The notes under the pieces: model-generated | Database searches by the model: none | What the model was told of the DNA's origin: nothing | The model's input: the letters and a program-made list of their open reading frames with translations, nothing else | Source of the DNA: CAIXQW01 sp046049675 | Lineage (GTDB): Bacteria; Bacteroidota; Bacteroidia; Chitinophagales; Chitinophagaceae | Reading direction: 5' to 3' | Assembly (NCBI GenBank): GCA_046049675.1 | Contig: JBJORA010000012.1 | Coordinates: 5,125-69,124 of the forward strand | DNA length: 64,000 bases | Made by a program: the position numbers and the translations under genes | Part shown: positions 25,451-32,992 of the stretch, one piece after another | How positions within the stretch are numbered: position 1 is the stretch's first letter | How the letters are laid out: each line of letters starts with the position of its first letter

Positions 25451-27577
25451 ATGAAGAAGAGTAGCTTAATATTAGCAAGTATTTTTTTTACAACAAGCCT
25501 AGTGGCGCAAACAATGTATAAGTATCCAAAAACATTTCAAGACGCAAGTGTAGTAGACGATTATTTTGGCACTAAAATAGCTGACCCGTATCGTTGGCTA
25601 GAAGACGATACAAGTGCACAAACGGCAGCATGGGTAGATGAGCAGGTAGCTTTTACCAATAACTATTTGCGTAGTTTGCCCTTTACCAATAAAATTCGCG
25701 AAGACCTAACGCGTATGTGGAACTACGTAAAATATAGCAGTCCGTTTAAGCAAGGCAAGCACTACTATTTTTATAAGAATGATGGTTTGCAAAATCAGGC
25801 AGTGCTTTATAGGCAGCTAGGATTGACTGGCGCTCCAGAAGTTTTTATAGATCCAAATAAACTAAGCGACAATGGTACAGCGGCTTTAGGTGGTGTGCAA
25901 TTTAGCCAGAACAGCAAATACGCTGCCTACACAGTAAGCAAAGCTGGCAGCGACTGGCAAGAAATATATGTGCTAGATGTAAAAACAAAAGCACTTGTTA
26001 GCGACAAAATAGAATTTACAAAATTTAGCGGTGTGTCGTGGCTTGGCGACGAAGGCTTTTACTACAGTGGCTACGACAAACCTGCCAACGATGCCACAAA
26101 ATACAGTGCCAAGAGCGAGTATCAGAAAATATTCTACCATAAACTTGGTACGCCACAAAGTAGCGATGTGGTGGTTTACAAAGACGATGCACATCCATTA
26201 CTTTATAAAGGAGTAGGCCTTACAGAAGATCAGCGCTTTTTGATTTTATACCTATCAGAAGGTACAGATGGCACAGAATTAATGTACTGGGATAGAAACG
26301 ATAAAGCACAAACAGCATTTAAGCCATTATTGCCAGGATACGAATACAACTATACTGTAATTGAAAATATTGGCGACAAGCTATTGCTATACACGAATCA
26401 CGGTGCATCAAATTATCAATTGGTATTACTGGATCCAAAAATGCCTGCACTATCTAATTGGAAAACGATTATACCAGAGAGCACCGATAAATTAGACGGC
26501 GTCAGCTTTATTGGCAATACACTCATTGCAGAATACTTGCACGATGCCACTACAAAAGTTGTCCGTTATTCGCCAGAAGGCAAAGTGCTTGGCGAATTTG
26601 TTAGTCCGGGCTTAGGCACCATTTCTGGCTTTGGTGGTAAAGTAAAAGATACAGAAACCTTTTATACATTTAGTTCGTTTAATGCACCGCCACAAATATT
26701 TAGCTATGATGTGGTAAAAAACGAAAGCAAACTTTTTATGCGTGCACGCGCAGATGTAAAGGCAGATATTGTTGTTGAGCAGGTAAAGTTCAAAAGCAAA
26801 GATGGTACTATGGTGCCGATGTTTATTTGCCACCGTGCAGATATGCCGCTTGGTGATGGCGCAAGACCAACGCTGATGTATGGCTATGGCGGCTTTAATA
26901 TCTCGCTTACACCAAGCTTTAGTGTACCGATGGCTTACTTTATTGAGCAAGGCGGTATTTATGTGATGGTAAACTTGCGTGGCGGTAGCGAATATGGCGA
27001 GGCTTGGCATAGTGCAGGTATGCTGGGCAATAAACAAAATGTGTTTGATGATTTTATTGGCGCTGGCGAATACTTGATAAGTAGAAATATTACCAGTGCA
27101 CAAAAGCTTGCTATTAGCGGTCGCAGCAATGGCGGCTTACTTGTAGGTGCTTGTATGACGCAAAGGCCAGACTTGTTTAAAGTAGCATTGCCAGGCGTAG
27201 GTGTTTTAGACATGCTACGCTACCACAAATTTACTGTGGGCTGGGGTTGGGCTGTAGAATACGGCAGCAGCGACAAGGAAGAAGATTTCAAGTATCTCAT
27301 CAAATACTCGCCCTTACATAATGTAAAACCTGGCACACAATATCCTGCCACTTTAATTACAACGGCAGATCACGACGACAGGGTAGTGCCTGCACATAGT
27401 TTTAAGTATGCTGCTGCGCTTCAAGCTGCTAATGCTGGCAATAATCCAATGTTGATTCGTATTGATAAACAAGCGGGACATGGTGCTGGCAAACCAACGA
27501 GCAAACAGATAGATGAGTGGGCAGATATTTTGAGCTTTACGATGATGCATTTGGGCATGAAGATGCCGATGAGGTAG
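25451..27577 (+). CDS. prolyl oligopeptidase (S9A family)
   Basis: A 708-residue serine peptidase that cuts short peptides after proline. A signal peptide is present (LILASIFFTTSLVAQ), so it acts in the periplasm or outside. The N-terminus has the seven-bladed propeller domain (PYRWLEDDTSAQ near residue 40), and the C-terminal alpha/beta hydrolase shows the nucleophile Ser in SGRSNGGLLVGA at about residue 559, Asp in DHDDRVVPAHSFKY at about 642 and His in KQAGHGAG at about 677. All three members of the triad are in place. The gene is single, divergent from the cytochrome gene, with TATCTTCG (one mismatch to TAnnTTTG) upstream. Confidence 0.93.
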   Translation: MKKSSLILASIFFTTSLVAQTMYKYPKTFQDASVVDDYFGTKIADPYRWLEDDTSAQTAAWVDEQVAFTNNYLRSLPFTNKIREDLTRMWNYVKYSSPFKQGKHYYFYKNDGLQNQAVLYRQLGLTGAPEVFIDPNKLSDNGTAALGGVQFSQNSKYAAYTVSKAGSDWQEIYVLDVKTKALVSDKIEFTKFSGVSWLGDEGFYYSGYDKPANDATKYSAKSEYQKIFYHKLGTPQSSDVVVYKDDAHPLLYKGVGLTEDQRFLILYLSEGTDGTELMYWDRNDKAQTAFKPLLPGYEYNYTVIENIGDKLLLYTNHGASNYQLVLLDPKMPALSNWKTIIPESTDKLDGVSFIGNTLIAEYLHDATTKVVRYSPEGKVLGEFVSPGLGTISGFGGKVKDTETFYTFSSFNAPPQIFSYDVVKNESKLFMRARADVKADIVVEQVKFKSKDGTMVPMFICHRADMPLGDGARPTLMYGYGGFNISLTPSFSVPMAYFIEQGGIYVMVNLRGGSEYGEAWHSAGMLGNKQNVFDDFIGAGEYLISRNITSAQKLAISGRSNGGLLVGACMTQRPDLFKVALPGVGVLDMLRYHKFTVGWGWAVEYGSSDKEEDFKYLIKYSPLHNVKPGTQYPATLITTADHDDRVVPAHSFKYAAALQAANAGNNPMLIRIDKQAGHGAGKPTSKQIDEWADILSFTMMHLGMKMPMR

Positions 27578-27622
27578 GGGATTACGAGAAGGCTAAACAC
27601 AAATGTGTATTCCTTAAGCCAG

Positions 27623-28159
27623 ATGAGAGAAAGTAAGCAATATACTTGGATAGTTGGTGTGTACATTGTGCAGCTAGCGCTTATTCTTATATGCTTTAGA
27701 ATGCATTGGAAGATGCTACTGATTGCAACGATTCCGTTTTTGATTTCTCTTTTTATAAAATCAAATCGGCTTGCTAAACTAGTATCTATGCTCTCACTTT
27801 TACTAATTCTGATCCCGACATTGTATTTTCGAGTTCCGAAATCTGGAACAAAACAAGTAATAGAATCAAGCATTAGGTATCAACTTTTAGATTTTGGACA
27901 AGGCGATATGAACAGATGTTTATTCGAAGTAATAGTTAATAACCGGCGCGTATTTTTAGTAGACAGTTCTACTCGTTGGTTATACGTAGATAACAAGTTG
28001 AGGAAACAACTTTGGCCAGAATCGCCGTGGGCCATGAAAGCCAAGAATTATAGTATTAGGGCTAGGTTTACGTGCTATGATTTACTTTTTGGAGGGCACA
28101 GCGTAGCGCGTGTTGATTCCATATGGCAGGTAAATGAAGCTCCTGCGATTTCAAAGTAG
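27623..28159 (+). CDS. membrane protein of unknown function
   Basis: No recognisable family. The ATG at 27623 gives 178 residues; a GTG at 27605 is in frame. Three hydrophobic segments fill the first 70 residues (about 9-25, 29-44 and 52-68), followed by a roughly 100-residue soluble part with mixed beta structure (RYQLLDFGQGDMNRCLFEVIV). The last residues face either the cytoplasm or the periplasm; the positive-inside rule gives no clear answer. It sits alone between the peptidase and a small cytoplasmic gene, in the accessory segment of the window. Confidence 0.6.
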   Translation: MRESKQYTWIVGVYIVQLALILICFRMHWKMLLIATIPFLISLFIKSNRLAKLVSMLSLLLILIPTLYFRVPKSGTKQVIESSIRYQLLDFGQGDMNRCLFEVIVNNRRVFLVDSSTRWLYVDNKLRKQLWPESPWAMKAKNYSIRARFTCYDLLFGGHSVARVDSIWQVNEAPAISK

Positions 28160-28187
28160 TAATTATTGACCTACCACAAATGAGAAT

Positions 28188-28211
28188 AATACAAGTAAAA
28201 ACTTATTATAT
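28188..28211. repeat. 24-bp direct repeat, copy 1
   Basis: Identical over 24 bases to 28640-28663; it contains AAGTAAAAACTT, a short inverted repeat. Copy 1 ends 12 bases before the ATG of the small gene at 28224, and copy 2 lies after that gene, so the two copies bracket it. Confidence 0.8.
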
Positions 28212-28223
28212 TGGGATACTCTA

Positions 28224-28568
28224 ATGAAAGAGAGATTACAGATATTCAAACAACTGATCTATCAGTTTACCCTTACATATGAGCAACAGCGACTATGTTA
28301 CGAGGACTTTGTATATGTGCCTGAGGAAATATTTGAGGATCTTTACGAGGAAGTTTTTCAATACTCTGAGCTTTTGTTACGAAATAACTGCATCGGTACC
28401 GAAGCTTATACAGCTGCAAAAGACCTAGAAAAGGATATCGATGACTTCTTGCGCGGTAAAGATGAAATCATGCCTTCAACACTTACTGGTAATCCAGATT
28501 TTGATAATCTACAAGCAAAAGCTAAGTTATTGCTAAGCATATTGTCACCCGAAGCGCATTCAGAGTAA
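28224..28568 (+). CDS. small acidic cytoplasmic protein, unknown function
   Basis: A 114-residue acidic, helical protein with no signal peptide or membrane segment. Its sequence is rich in Glu, Leu and Tyr (DFVYVPEEIFEDLYEEVFQY) and is likely an all-helical fold. I recognise no family. Bracketed by two identical 24-bp repeats (28188-28211 and 28640-28663), it may be part of a small mobile or duplicated segment. Immunity-type proteins have similar size and charge, but nothing specific supports that here. Confidence 0.6.
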   Translation: MKERLQIFKQLIYQFTLTYEQQRLCYEDFVYVPEEIFEDLYEEVFQYSELLLRNNCIGTEAYTAAKDLEKDIDDFLRGKDEIMPSTLTGNPDFDNLQAKAKLLLSILSPEAHSE

Positions 28569-28639
28569 AACTTTTTTTCACCCCATCAGGGTATTCTTTA
28601 GGGAAGCTAATAAAGCGAAATTAAGAAGCCGCTTAAAAC

Positions 28640-28663
28640 AATACAAGTAAAAACTTATTATAT
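28640..28663. repeat. 24-bp direct repeat, copy 2
   Basis: Second copy of the repeat at 28188-28211, 72 bases after the stop codon of the bracketed small gene. It lies in the convergent gap ahead of the ORF6N gene end at 28715. Downstream is a small inverted repeat, CTAGC-N5-GCTAG. Confidence 0.8.
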
Positions 28664-28714
28664 GGACTAGCCACTAGCATACAGCTAGATTAGCTTGAGG
28701 TTTGTGCTTAAGAC

Positions 28715-29311
28715 TTACTTTTTCTTTATCGCTTTAGCTTTTGTAGTTTTCATTTCGGGATCCTTATCTTTTGTAGCTTGCGTTCTGAAGCCTATTGGTG
28801 CACGAGGAGGTGTTGGTTTGTCTTGCTTTGCTATCAGTTCTTTAAGTACGGCAAAAATATTTTCAATGTCTTTACTGTTGCTTTTTACTTCCTTTTCGAG
28901 TTTAGTAAGATGTAATAAAATCTCTTTATGGGTAAGCGCGTATTGACGTAATCTACAAAACACCCTTATGATTTTAATATTTACCTCAATCGCAATTTTG
29001 CTTGTAAGTATGCTGGATAACATGGCTACACCTTGTTCTGTAAAAACCATAGGCTTATATCTTGTGCCACCCCAACTTGAGGTCACAATTTGTGACCTCA
29101 AGTTTTCCCATTCCTTTTGTTTTAATTCAAACATAAAATCCTGCGGGAAGCGTTCAATATTGCGCTTTATAGCTTGATTAAAAACTTTAGTTTCAACACC
29201 ATACAAATTTGCTAGATCCTTATCAAGCATCACTTTTTCGCCACGAATCAGGTAAATATTGTTAATAATCTTCTGCTCTTCTAGAATATTAAGTAACTCT
29301 TTTCTTACCAT
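28715..29311 (-). CDS. ORF6N-domain DNA-binding protein
   Basis: A 198-residue protein. Residues 10-95 match the ORF6N domain: IINNIYLIRGEKVMLDKDLA, YGVETKVFNQAIKRNIERFP, DFMFELKQKEW and VFTEQGVAMLSSILTS. This DNA-binding domain occurs in phage antirepressors and in many orphan genes of Bacteroidota genomes. A coiled-coil region (ILLHLTKLEKEVKSNSKDIEN) follows, then a Pro/Lys-rich tail. Unusually, the stretch coding for NLRSQIVTSS is a perfect 31-bp palindrome, and the upstream region holds a degenerate copy with the same geometry. This suggests self-binding, though not shown. Confidence 0.85.
   Translation of the reverse strand: MVRKELLNILEEQKIINNIYLIRGEKVMLDKDLANLYGVETKVFNQAIKRNIERFPQDFMFELKQKEWENLRSQIVTSSWGGTRYKPMVFTEQGVAMLSSILTSKIAIEVNIKIIRVFCRLRQYALTHKEILLHLTKLEKEVKSNSKDIENIFAVLKELIAKQDKPTPPRAPIGFRTQATKDKDPEMKTTKAKAIKKK
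29074..29104. repeat. perfect 31-bp palindrome inside the ORF6N gene
   Basis: Two 15-base arms are exact reverse complements around a single T at 29089. The core can be written CTTGAG-N15-CTCAAG (29076-29102). It lies within the codons for Leu-Arg-Ser-Gln-Ile-Val-Thr-Ser, so it is both coding and palindromic. Fifteen-base perfect arms are far beyond chance in 64 kb. Confidence 0.9.
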
Positions 29312-29369
29312 GAAACAAATATAAGTTGCTTCGTTTGAGAAAAATAAACAGCGACGCTAAATCTTGATT

Positions 29370-29396
29370 CTTGAGATCGCGAACTGCAACCTCAAG
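29370..29396. promoter_or_regulatory. degenerate copy of the palindrome upstream of the ORF6N gene
   Basis: CTTGAG-N15-CTCAAG, with identical outer hexamers and identical 15-base spacing to the internal site. Between the hexamers 8 of 15 bases match and six of the seven differences are transitions. It ends 59 bases from the ORF6N start codon, where a repressor would be expected to sit. Confidence 0.6.
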
Positions 29397-29485
29397 ATGA
29401 GTTAGTTGACATTTAGACCTCAATCTATCAGCCTCTCCTGGAGGGACGATTAAAAAAGAAAATTCACACTAGTTCCACAAGTTTA

Positions 29486-29540
29486 ACATTCCCGAAAATA
29501 CACCATCAATATTTTTGCAAAAAATTCCAGTATGCAAAAC
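29486..29540 (+). repeat. promoter/leader repeat, copy A
   Basis: First of four related units: a CATTCCC landmark, then an A-rich stretch, a -7-like element (TATTTTTG at 29510-29517 here, a full TAnnTTTG match), and an ATG 45 bases from the landmark at 29532. In this copy the ATG opens the 217-residue gene itself. The most diverged of the four copies. Confidence 0.6.
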
Positions 29541-30185
29541 AACCATACAGATCCTAGTAATTTAATGTGCAAGTCTAAAAAGAGTACAGTAGCAATGTAT
29601 CTAAAACTGCTGTGTAATGCAATTCTCTTAGTAGCTGCTACGTACACAAATGGCTACTCACAGCAACAGAAGATGTCTATTCGTGACCTTCAATTGGACT
29701 ACTACAAGTTTTTACAAAGTACAATTGATACGGCAGATAGTTTTTGTAGCTTTAAGAAGGGTACATTCGGGCTTTATTATCTTGATGACTATATTTTTGA
29801 CGTAGTATCGCGTGAGGTAATATTTACAAATCTAAAATGCAACGAATTTTCTTTCGTAGTAGATGATTCTACAATTCGCAATTCAAAGTTTTTACAGGCA
29901 GACCATAGTACGCTACTTCATGATATGTCTTGCTTCCCAGCATATCAAGAAAAAAATAAAAATGACATTGAAGTACAGATAGTTCAAGTTGGCTCATGTA
30001 TGGACCAGTGGCTATTCCGATACCGCACTTGGCAAACTGAAGCAGCAAGTAGCTTTCGGCTCATACAACCAATTTTTACCTACGCCTACGTGAATGGCAC
30101 TTTTTCTCATGGTCACTACGTTTTGACTGTCTATTATGATCTGCCATCAAACACTTGGAAAATTGAGAGTATACAAGATTATTAG
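29532..30185 (+). CDS. exported protein of unknown function
   Basis: A 217-residue protein with no family I recognise. The ATG at 29532 belongs to repeat copy A; the translated N-terminus (MQNNHTDPSNL) resembles the mini-peptides encoded after the other copies. A hydrophobic signal-like segment follows at about residues 22-40 (LKLLCNAILLVAATY), ending TNGYSQ, so translation might really start at the internal ATG in MYLKLLC. The mature part is mixed beta, with FCSFKKGTFGLYYLDDYIFD, several Cys and aromatic residues. It is the first of four small exported proteins in a row, each behind a copy of the same unit. Confidence 0.65.
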   Translation: MQNNHTDPSNLMCKSKKSTVAMYLKLLCNAILLVAATYTNGYSQQQKMSIRDLQLDYYKFLQSTIDTADSFCSFKKGTFGLYYLDDYIFDVVSREVIFTNLKCNEFSFVVDDSTIRNSKFLQADHSTLLHDMSCFPAYQEKNKNDIEVQIVQVGSCMDQWLFRYRTWQTEAASSFRLIQPIFTYAYVNGTFSHGHYVLTVYYDLPSNTWKIESIQDY

Positions 30186-30200
30186 CCGCAGAACGAAAGT

Positions 30201-30279
30201 ACCATTCCCAAAAATCCACTACCTTTATACTAGCAAATAAAGCACGATGCGAAACAGCCTTGCAAGCACTTATACTTAA
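30201..30279 (+). repeat. promoter/leader repeat, copy B with 10-codon mini-ORF
   Basis: CATTCCC at 30203, -7-like TACCTTTA at 30220-30227, and an ATG at 30247, 44 bases from the landmark. The ATG opens a 10-codon frame (MRNSLASTYT) ending at 30279. The next real gene begins 167 bases later at 30447. Confidence 0.75.
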
Positions 30280-30446
30280 AAGTACAATGTAGATTTAACT
30301 TCACTAGCAAGCTATAACAATAAAATGCAGGGAACAACAAATTAAAGACAGAATACTTGAAAAGGCGATGATCCATATTTATTTACACAACATAAGCTAC
30401 CACAGAACCTTGGGTGCTAATTGCAATTAATCTAAAGCGATAGAAA

Positions 30447-30890
30447 ATGAAAAAAATATTACTAGTGGCACTACTTAGTCTAGCTGTACCACCGACTTTA
30501 AGCAGTCAAACCTTATCAAAAAGCCTGATAGTAGAAGATGCAGCACCTCTTAAAGTACGACCCGATTCAATATTATTATTCATTTGTCACGCCCGTGAGG
30601 ACTCCATAAAAATTTACGTCAACGGCATTTTAGTTGCCTCAAACTTATTTAGCACTGACGCAGTTTATTGTGTAATTGCTACTAACAAATACAACAGACT
30701 AAAGCGGTCTGCAAAACTAAGAATTGGAATAGAATACACATCGGAAAATAAAAGGCATGAATTTGTCGTCAAGAATTATTTTACGCACTTTTACATTTCG
30801 CACAATCTTCTCTACGAAGAATTTACAATCGCTTGCGACAACAAGAGTAGTCATTTCGAAGTTGAACCGCTTAGGTGGGAAACATTATAG
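30447..30890 (+). CDS. small exported protein of unknown function
   Basis: A 147-residue protein with a clear N-terminal signal peptide (KKILLVALLSLAVPPTLSSQ). The rest is beta-rich with charged loops (PDSILLFICHAREDSIKIYV, KLRIGIEYTSENKRHEF). No family recognised and no resemblance to its neighbours beyond size and export. It follows repeat copy B. Its end overlaps the upstream-extended reading frame of the next gene, but that extension is not the likely start. Confidence 0.65.
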   Translation: MKKILLVALLSLAVPPTLSSQTLSKSLIVEDAAPLKVRPDSILLFICHAREDSIKIYVNGILVASNLFSTDAVYCVIATNKYNRLKRSAKLRIGIEYTSENKRHEFVVKNYFTHFYISHNLLYEEFTIACDNKSSHFEVEPLRWETL

Positions 30891-30910
30891 TAATAATCTC
30901 ATGCAACAAA

Positions 30911-31001
30911 ACCATTCCCAAAAATTCACTACTTTTATATACCCACATTTTGCACTATGCGAAAAAGCTCAGCAAGCCTTTATACCGCAATGTTCACTTA
31001 A
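30911..31001 (+). repeat. promoter/leader repeat, copy C with 14-codon mini-ORF
   Basis: CATTCCC at 30913, -7-like TACTTTTA at 30930-30937, and an ATG at 30957, 44 bases from the landmark. It opens a 14-codon frame (MRKSSASLYTAMFT) that stops at 31001. The lipoprotein gene starts 11 bases later, so translational coupling of a leader peptide to the gene is possible. Confidence 0.75.
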
Positions 31002-31012
31002 ATACTTATAAG

Positions 31013-31477
31013 ATGTCTTGTAAATTAACGCTACTTATTTGCTTTGTTGTTATTGCAGGCTGTAATCACGGTAACAAACAAATGCAAATAGCATATAGCA
31101 ATTGCAATAAAATGCTATTGCGCACGATAGAAGAAAATAGGTACGACTTAGAGTTGCTTTCGCAGAGCATTGACAGCTTTAAAGCGCTTGCAAGTGGCAA
31201 CACTTCAACAGCAACCACGCCAACTGACAAGAATAACCTAGTAGGTTCATATTTGCGCATTTTGAAGAACTTCGAGCTCTCAGGTTTTCATTCATCGTCA
31301 AACATCTTCATCGCTTCATTAGATTCGTTTATAGCAAAAAAATGCAGTCAAGATATAGGTTTTATACATTATGATTTAATGTTAATTGATGCTAGTGGAA
31401 AGGAAGAAACAGCGAATACGAAGTGGATTCGAGTAGCTAGCGATATTTCTGTGCGAATAATGAGGCCAAGTTTGTAG
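31013..31477 (+). CDS. small lipoprotein of unknown function
   Basis: A 154-residue lipoprotein. The ATG at 31013 gives LTLLICFVVIAGC as the signal with a lipobox ending in cysteine at residue 17. An in-frame start further upstream (30875) would place the lipobox in mid-protein and overlap the previous gene, so I reject it. The mature part is mostly helical (RTIEENRYDLELLSQSIDSF) with a Thr/Ser-rich middle. No family recognised. It lies 11 bases after the mini-ORF of repeat copy C. Confidence 0.68.
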   Translation: MSCKLTLLICFVVIAGCNHGNKQMQIAYSNCNKMLLRTIEENRYDLELLSQSIDSFKALASGNTSTATTPTDKNNLVGSYLRILKNFELSGFHSSSNIFIASLDSFIAKKCSQDIGFIHYDLMLIDASGKEETANTKWIRVASDISVRIMRPSL

Positions 31478-31565
31478 TATCGTACCGAATCCATGTAAGC
31501 CACTGAGTGTCTTTACAATAGTAGCCACCCAGGTTAGCATTGTAACATGCCAGGCGCATAGCACT

Positions 31566-31695
31566 ACCATTCCCAAAAAATCCACTACCTTTATAATAGC
31601 AAAAAAGCACAATGCGAAAAAACGCTGCAAATCCTTATACAGTGCTATTTCATGATGAAGTACTATCTCATTTTAAAAAAGGTTTGAAAAATTAG
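31566..31695 (+). repeat. promoter/leader repeat, copy D with 27-codon mini-ORF
   Basis: CATTCCC at 31568, -7-like TACCTTTA at 31587-31594, and an ATG at 31612, again 44 bases from the landmark. The frame encodes 27 residues beginning MRKNAANPYTVLF and stops at 31695. The gene at 31743 starts 47 bases on. The shared MR-x-x-x-A-x-x-YT start with copies B and C argues that these peptides are homologous. Confidence 0.75.
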
Positions 31696-31742
31696 GCAGC
31701 ACAAGGAAAGCATACGCGTATTTCACTTATAACGCACAAAGG

Positions 31743-32279
31743 ATGTATAATAAACTAAAATCGAGATCGCTTTTATTCTGTTTGCCGCTATTAGCAATAG
31801 TTTGTACGGCACAGGCACAGTGTGACTTTTTAATCATAAAATACAACCCTAATAGATGCAATGACTTGACCTTATACAATACTTGCCACGCAAGTACATT
31901 GAAGTACTTTAATGATAGTTTAGTGAATAAGTTTTTTGTTGACGATGAATACCCTACGGCCTTTGTTCCGACAAGTGATACTTCTGAATTGTTAGAACTA
32001 AATTTAGTCAATGAAATGCTCGCTGAATATTTGCGTAAACCCCCAACACACAACCTTGATAGTACGAACAAATTTTCCATTGAGTTTATAACAGGGTATA
32101 GGGGCAAGGAAAAGAACTATATAAAAATTAGCGGGATTATCAATTGTATTGTTTTCTTGGAAAAGCTGATTGACTATTTACAATCCAAAACGAATAATAT
32201 TTCTGAATTCAACAATTCGCTGTATTATACACAACAAATTTTAATTTATGATATGCTCTGCAAATGTGAAACGCCTTAA
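31743..32279 (+). CDS. small exported protein of unknown function
   Basis: A 178-residue protein with a signal peptide (LLFCLPLLAIVCTAQA before QCDF). The mature part has several cysteines (CDFLIIKYNPNRCND) and a helical C-terminal half (FLEKLIDYLQSK). No family recognised and no clear similarity to the three preceding exported proteins. It is the fourth gene behind a copy of the promoter/leader unit and convergent with the ABC ATPase gene. Confidence 0.65.
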   Translation: MYNKLKSRSLLFCLPLLAIVCTAQAQCDFLIIKYNPNRCNDLTLYNTCHASTLKYFNDSLVNKFFVDDEYPTAFVPTSDTSELLELNLVNEMLAEYLRKPPTHNLDSTNKFSIEFITGYRGKEKNYIKISGIINCIVFLEKLIDYLQSKTNNISEFNNSLYYTQQILIYDMLCKCETP

Positions 32280-32287
32280 ACAAAACC

Positions 32288-32989
32288 TTAGCCCTGCGCC
32301 ATAATCCTCGCCGTAGCCACATCACTTTCAATTACCCCATCGCGCAAACGCACTACTCGCTTGGCATGTGCGGCGATGTCTTCTTCGTGGGTTACAAGAA
32401 TTACGGTATTACCCTTAGCATTGATTTCGCTAAAGATGTTCATAATTTCTATGCTGGTTTTGGTATCTAGGTTACCTGTGGGTTCGTCGGCAAGAATGAT
32501 GCTAGGGTTGTTTACGAGTGCGCGCGCAATGGCTACACGTTGGCATTGACCACCGCTTAATTCATTTGGTTTGTGGTGGGCACGATCGTCTAGTTGTACC
32601 TGCTGCATATAGTGCATCGCAATTTCTTCGCGCTGCTTTTTACTTTTGCCGGCGTAGACCAAAGGCAAGGCTACATTTTCTAAGGCGCTTAATTTTGGCA
32701 AGAGATTAAACTGTTGAAACACAAAACCAATTTCTTTATTGCGCACCTCGGCCAATTGATCGTCTTGCATTTGACTGACGTTCTTGTTGTTGAGAATATA
32801 ATTGCCGCCACTTGGGGTGTCTAAGCAGCCGAGTATATTCATGAGGGTGCTTTTGCCGCTACCACTTGGTCCCATGAGGGCTACATATTCATTGCGCTCA
32901 ATTTCTAAATTCAAACCCTTAAGCACGGAAATCGTTTGCTTACCTAAGTAGTAATTTTTTATCAGTTGCTGAACAGAAATAATACTCAT
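32288..32989 (-). CDS. LolD/MacB-like ABC transporter ATPase
   Basis: A 233-residue ATP-binding subunit. Walker A (GPSGSGKSTL), Q-loop (FVFQQFNLLP), signature (LSGGQCQRVAIARAL), Walker B (IILADEPTGNLD) and the switch His (TVILVTHEED) are all present. LolD and MacB ATPases drive lipoprotein release or efflux through separate FtsX-like membrane proteins; none is encoded here, so the partner lies elsewhere. It is the last gene of the minus-strand run that begins at guaA, starting 3 bases after the RmlD-like gene ends. Confidence 0.9.
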   Translation of the reverse strand: MSIISVQQLIKNYYLGKQTISVLKGLNLEIERNEYVALMGPSGSGKSTLMNILGCLDTPSGGNYILNNKNVSQMQDDQLAEVRNKEIGFVFQQFNLLPKLSALENVALPLVYAGKSKKQREEIAMHYMQQVQLDDRAHHKPNELSGGQCQRVAIARALVNNPSIILADEPTGNLDTKTSIEIMNIFSEINAKGNTVILVTHEEDIAAHAKRVVRLRDGVIESDVATARIMAQG

Positions 32990-32992
32990 CGC

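Noticed and set aside
28715..29311. ORF6N gene as part of a prophage
   Set aside because: No integrase, capsid, tail or lysis gene is nearby; neighbours are small exported proteins, so an orphan chromosomal gene is more likely.
30875..31012. Upstream-extended frame of the lipoprotein at 31013
   Set aside because: It overlaps the previous gene, runs through repeat copy C in another frame, and would bury the lipobox.
29486..32279. Integron-like cassette array of small genes with repeated sites
   Set aside because: Repeated units precede unrelated small genes, which recalls gene cassettes. But the units lack the paired inverted sequences of attC sites, carry promoter-like elements and start codons instead, and no integrase is in the window.
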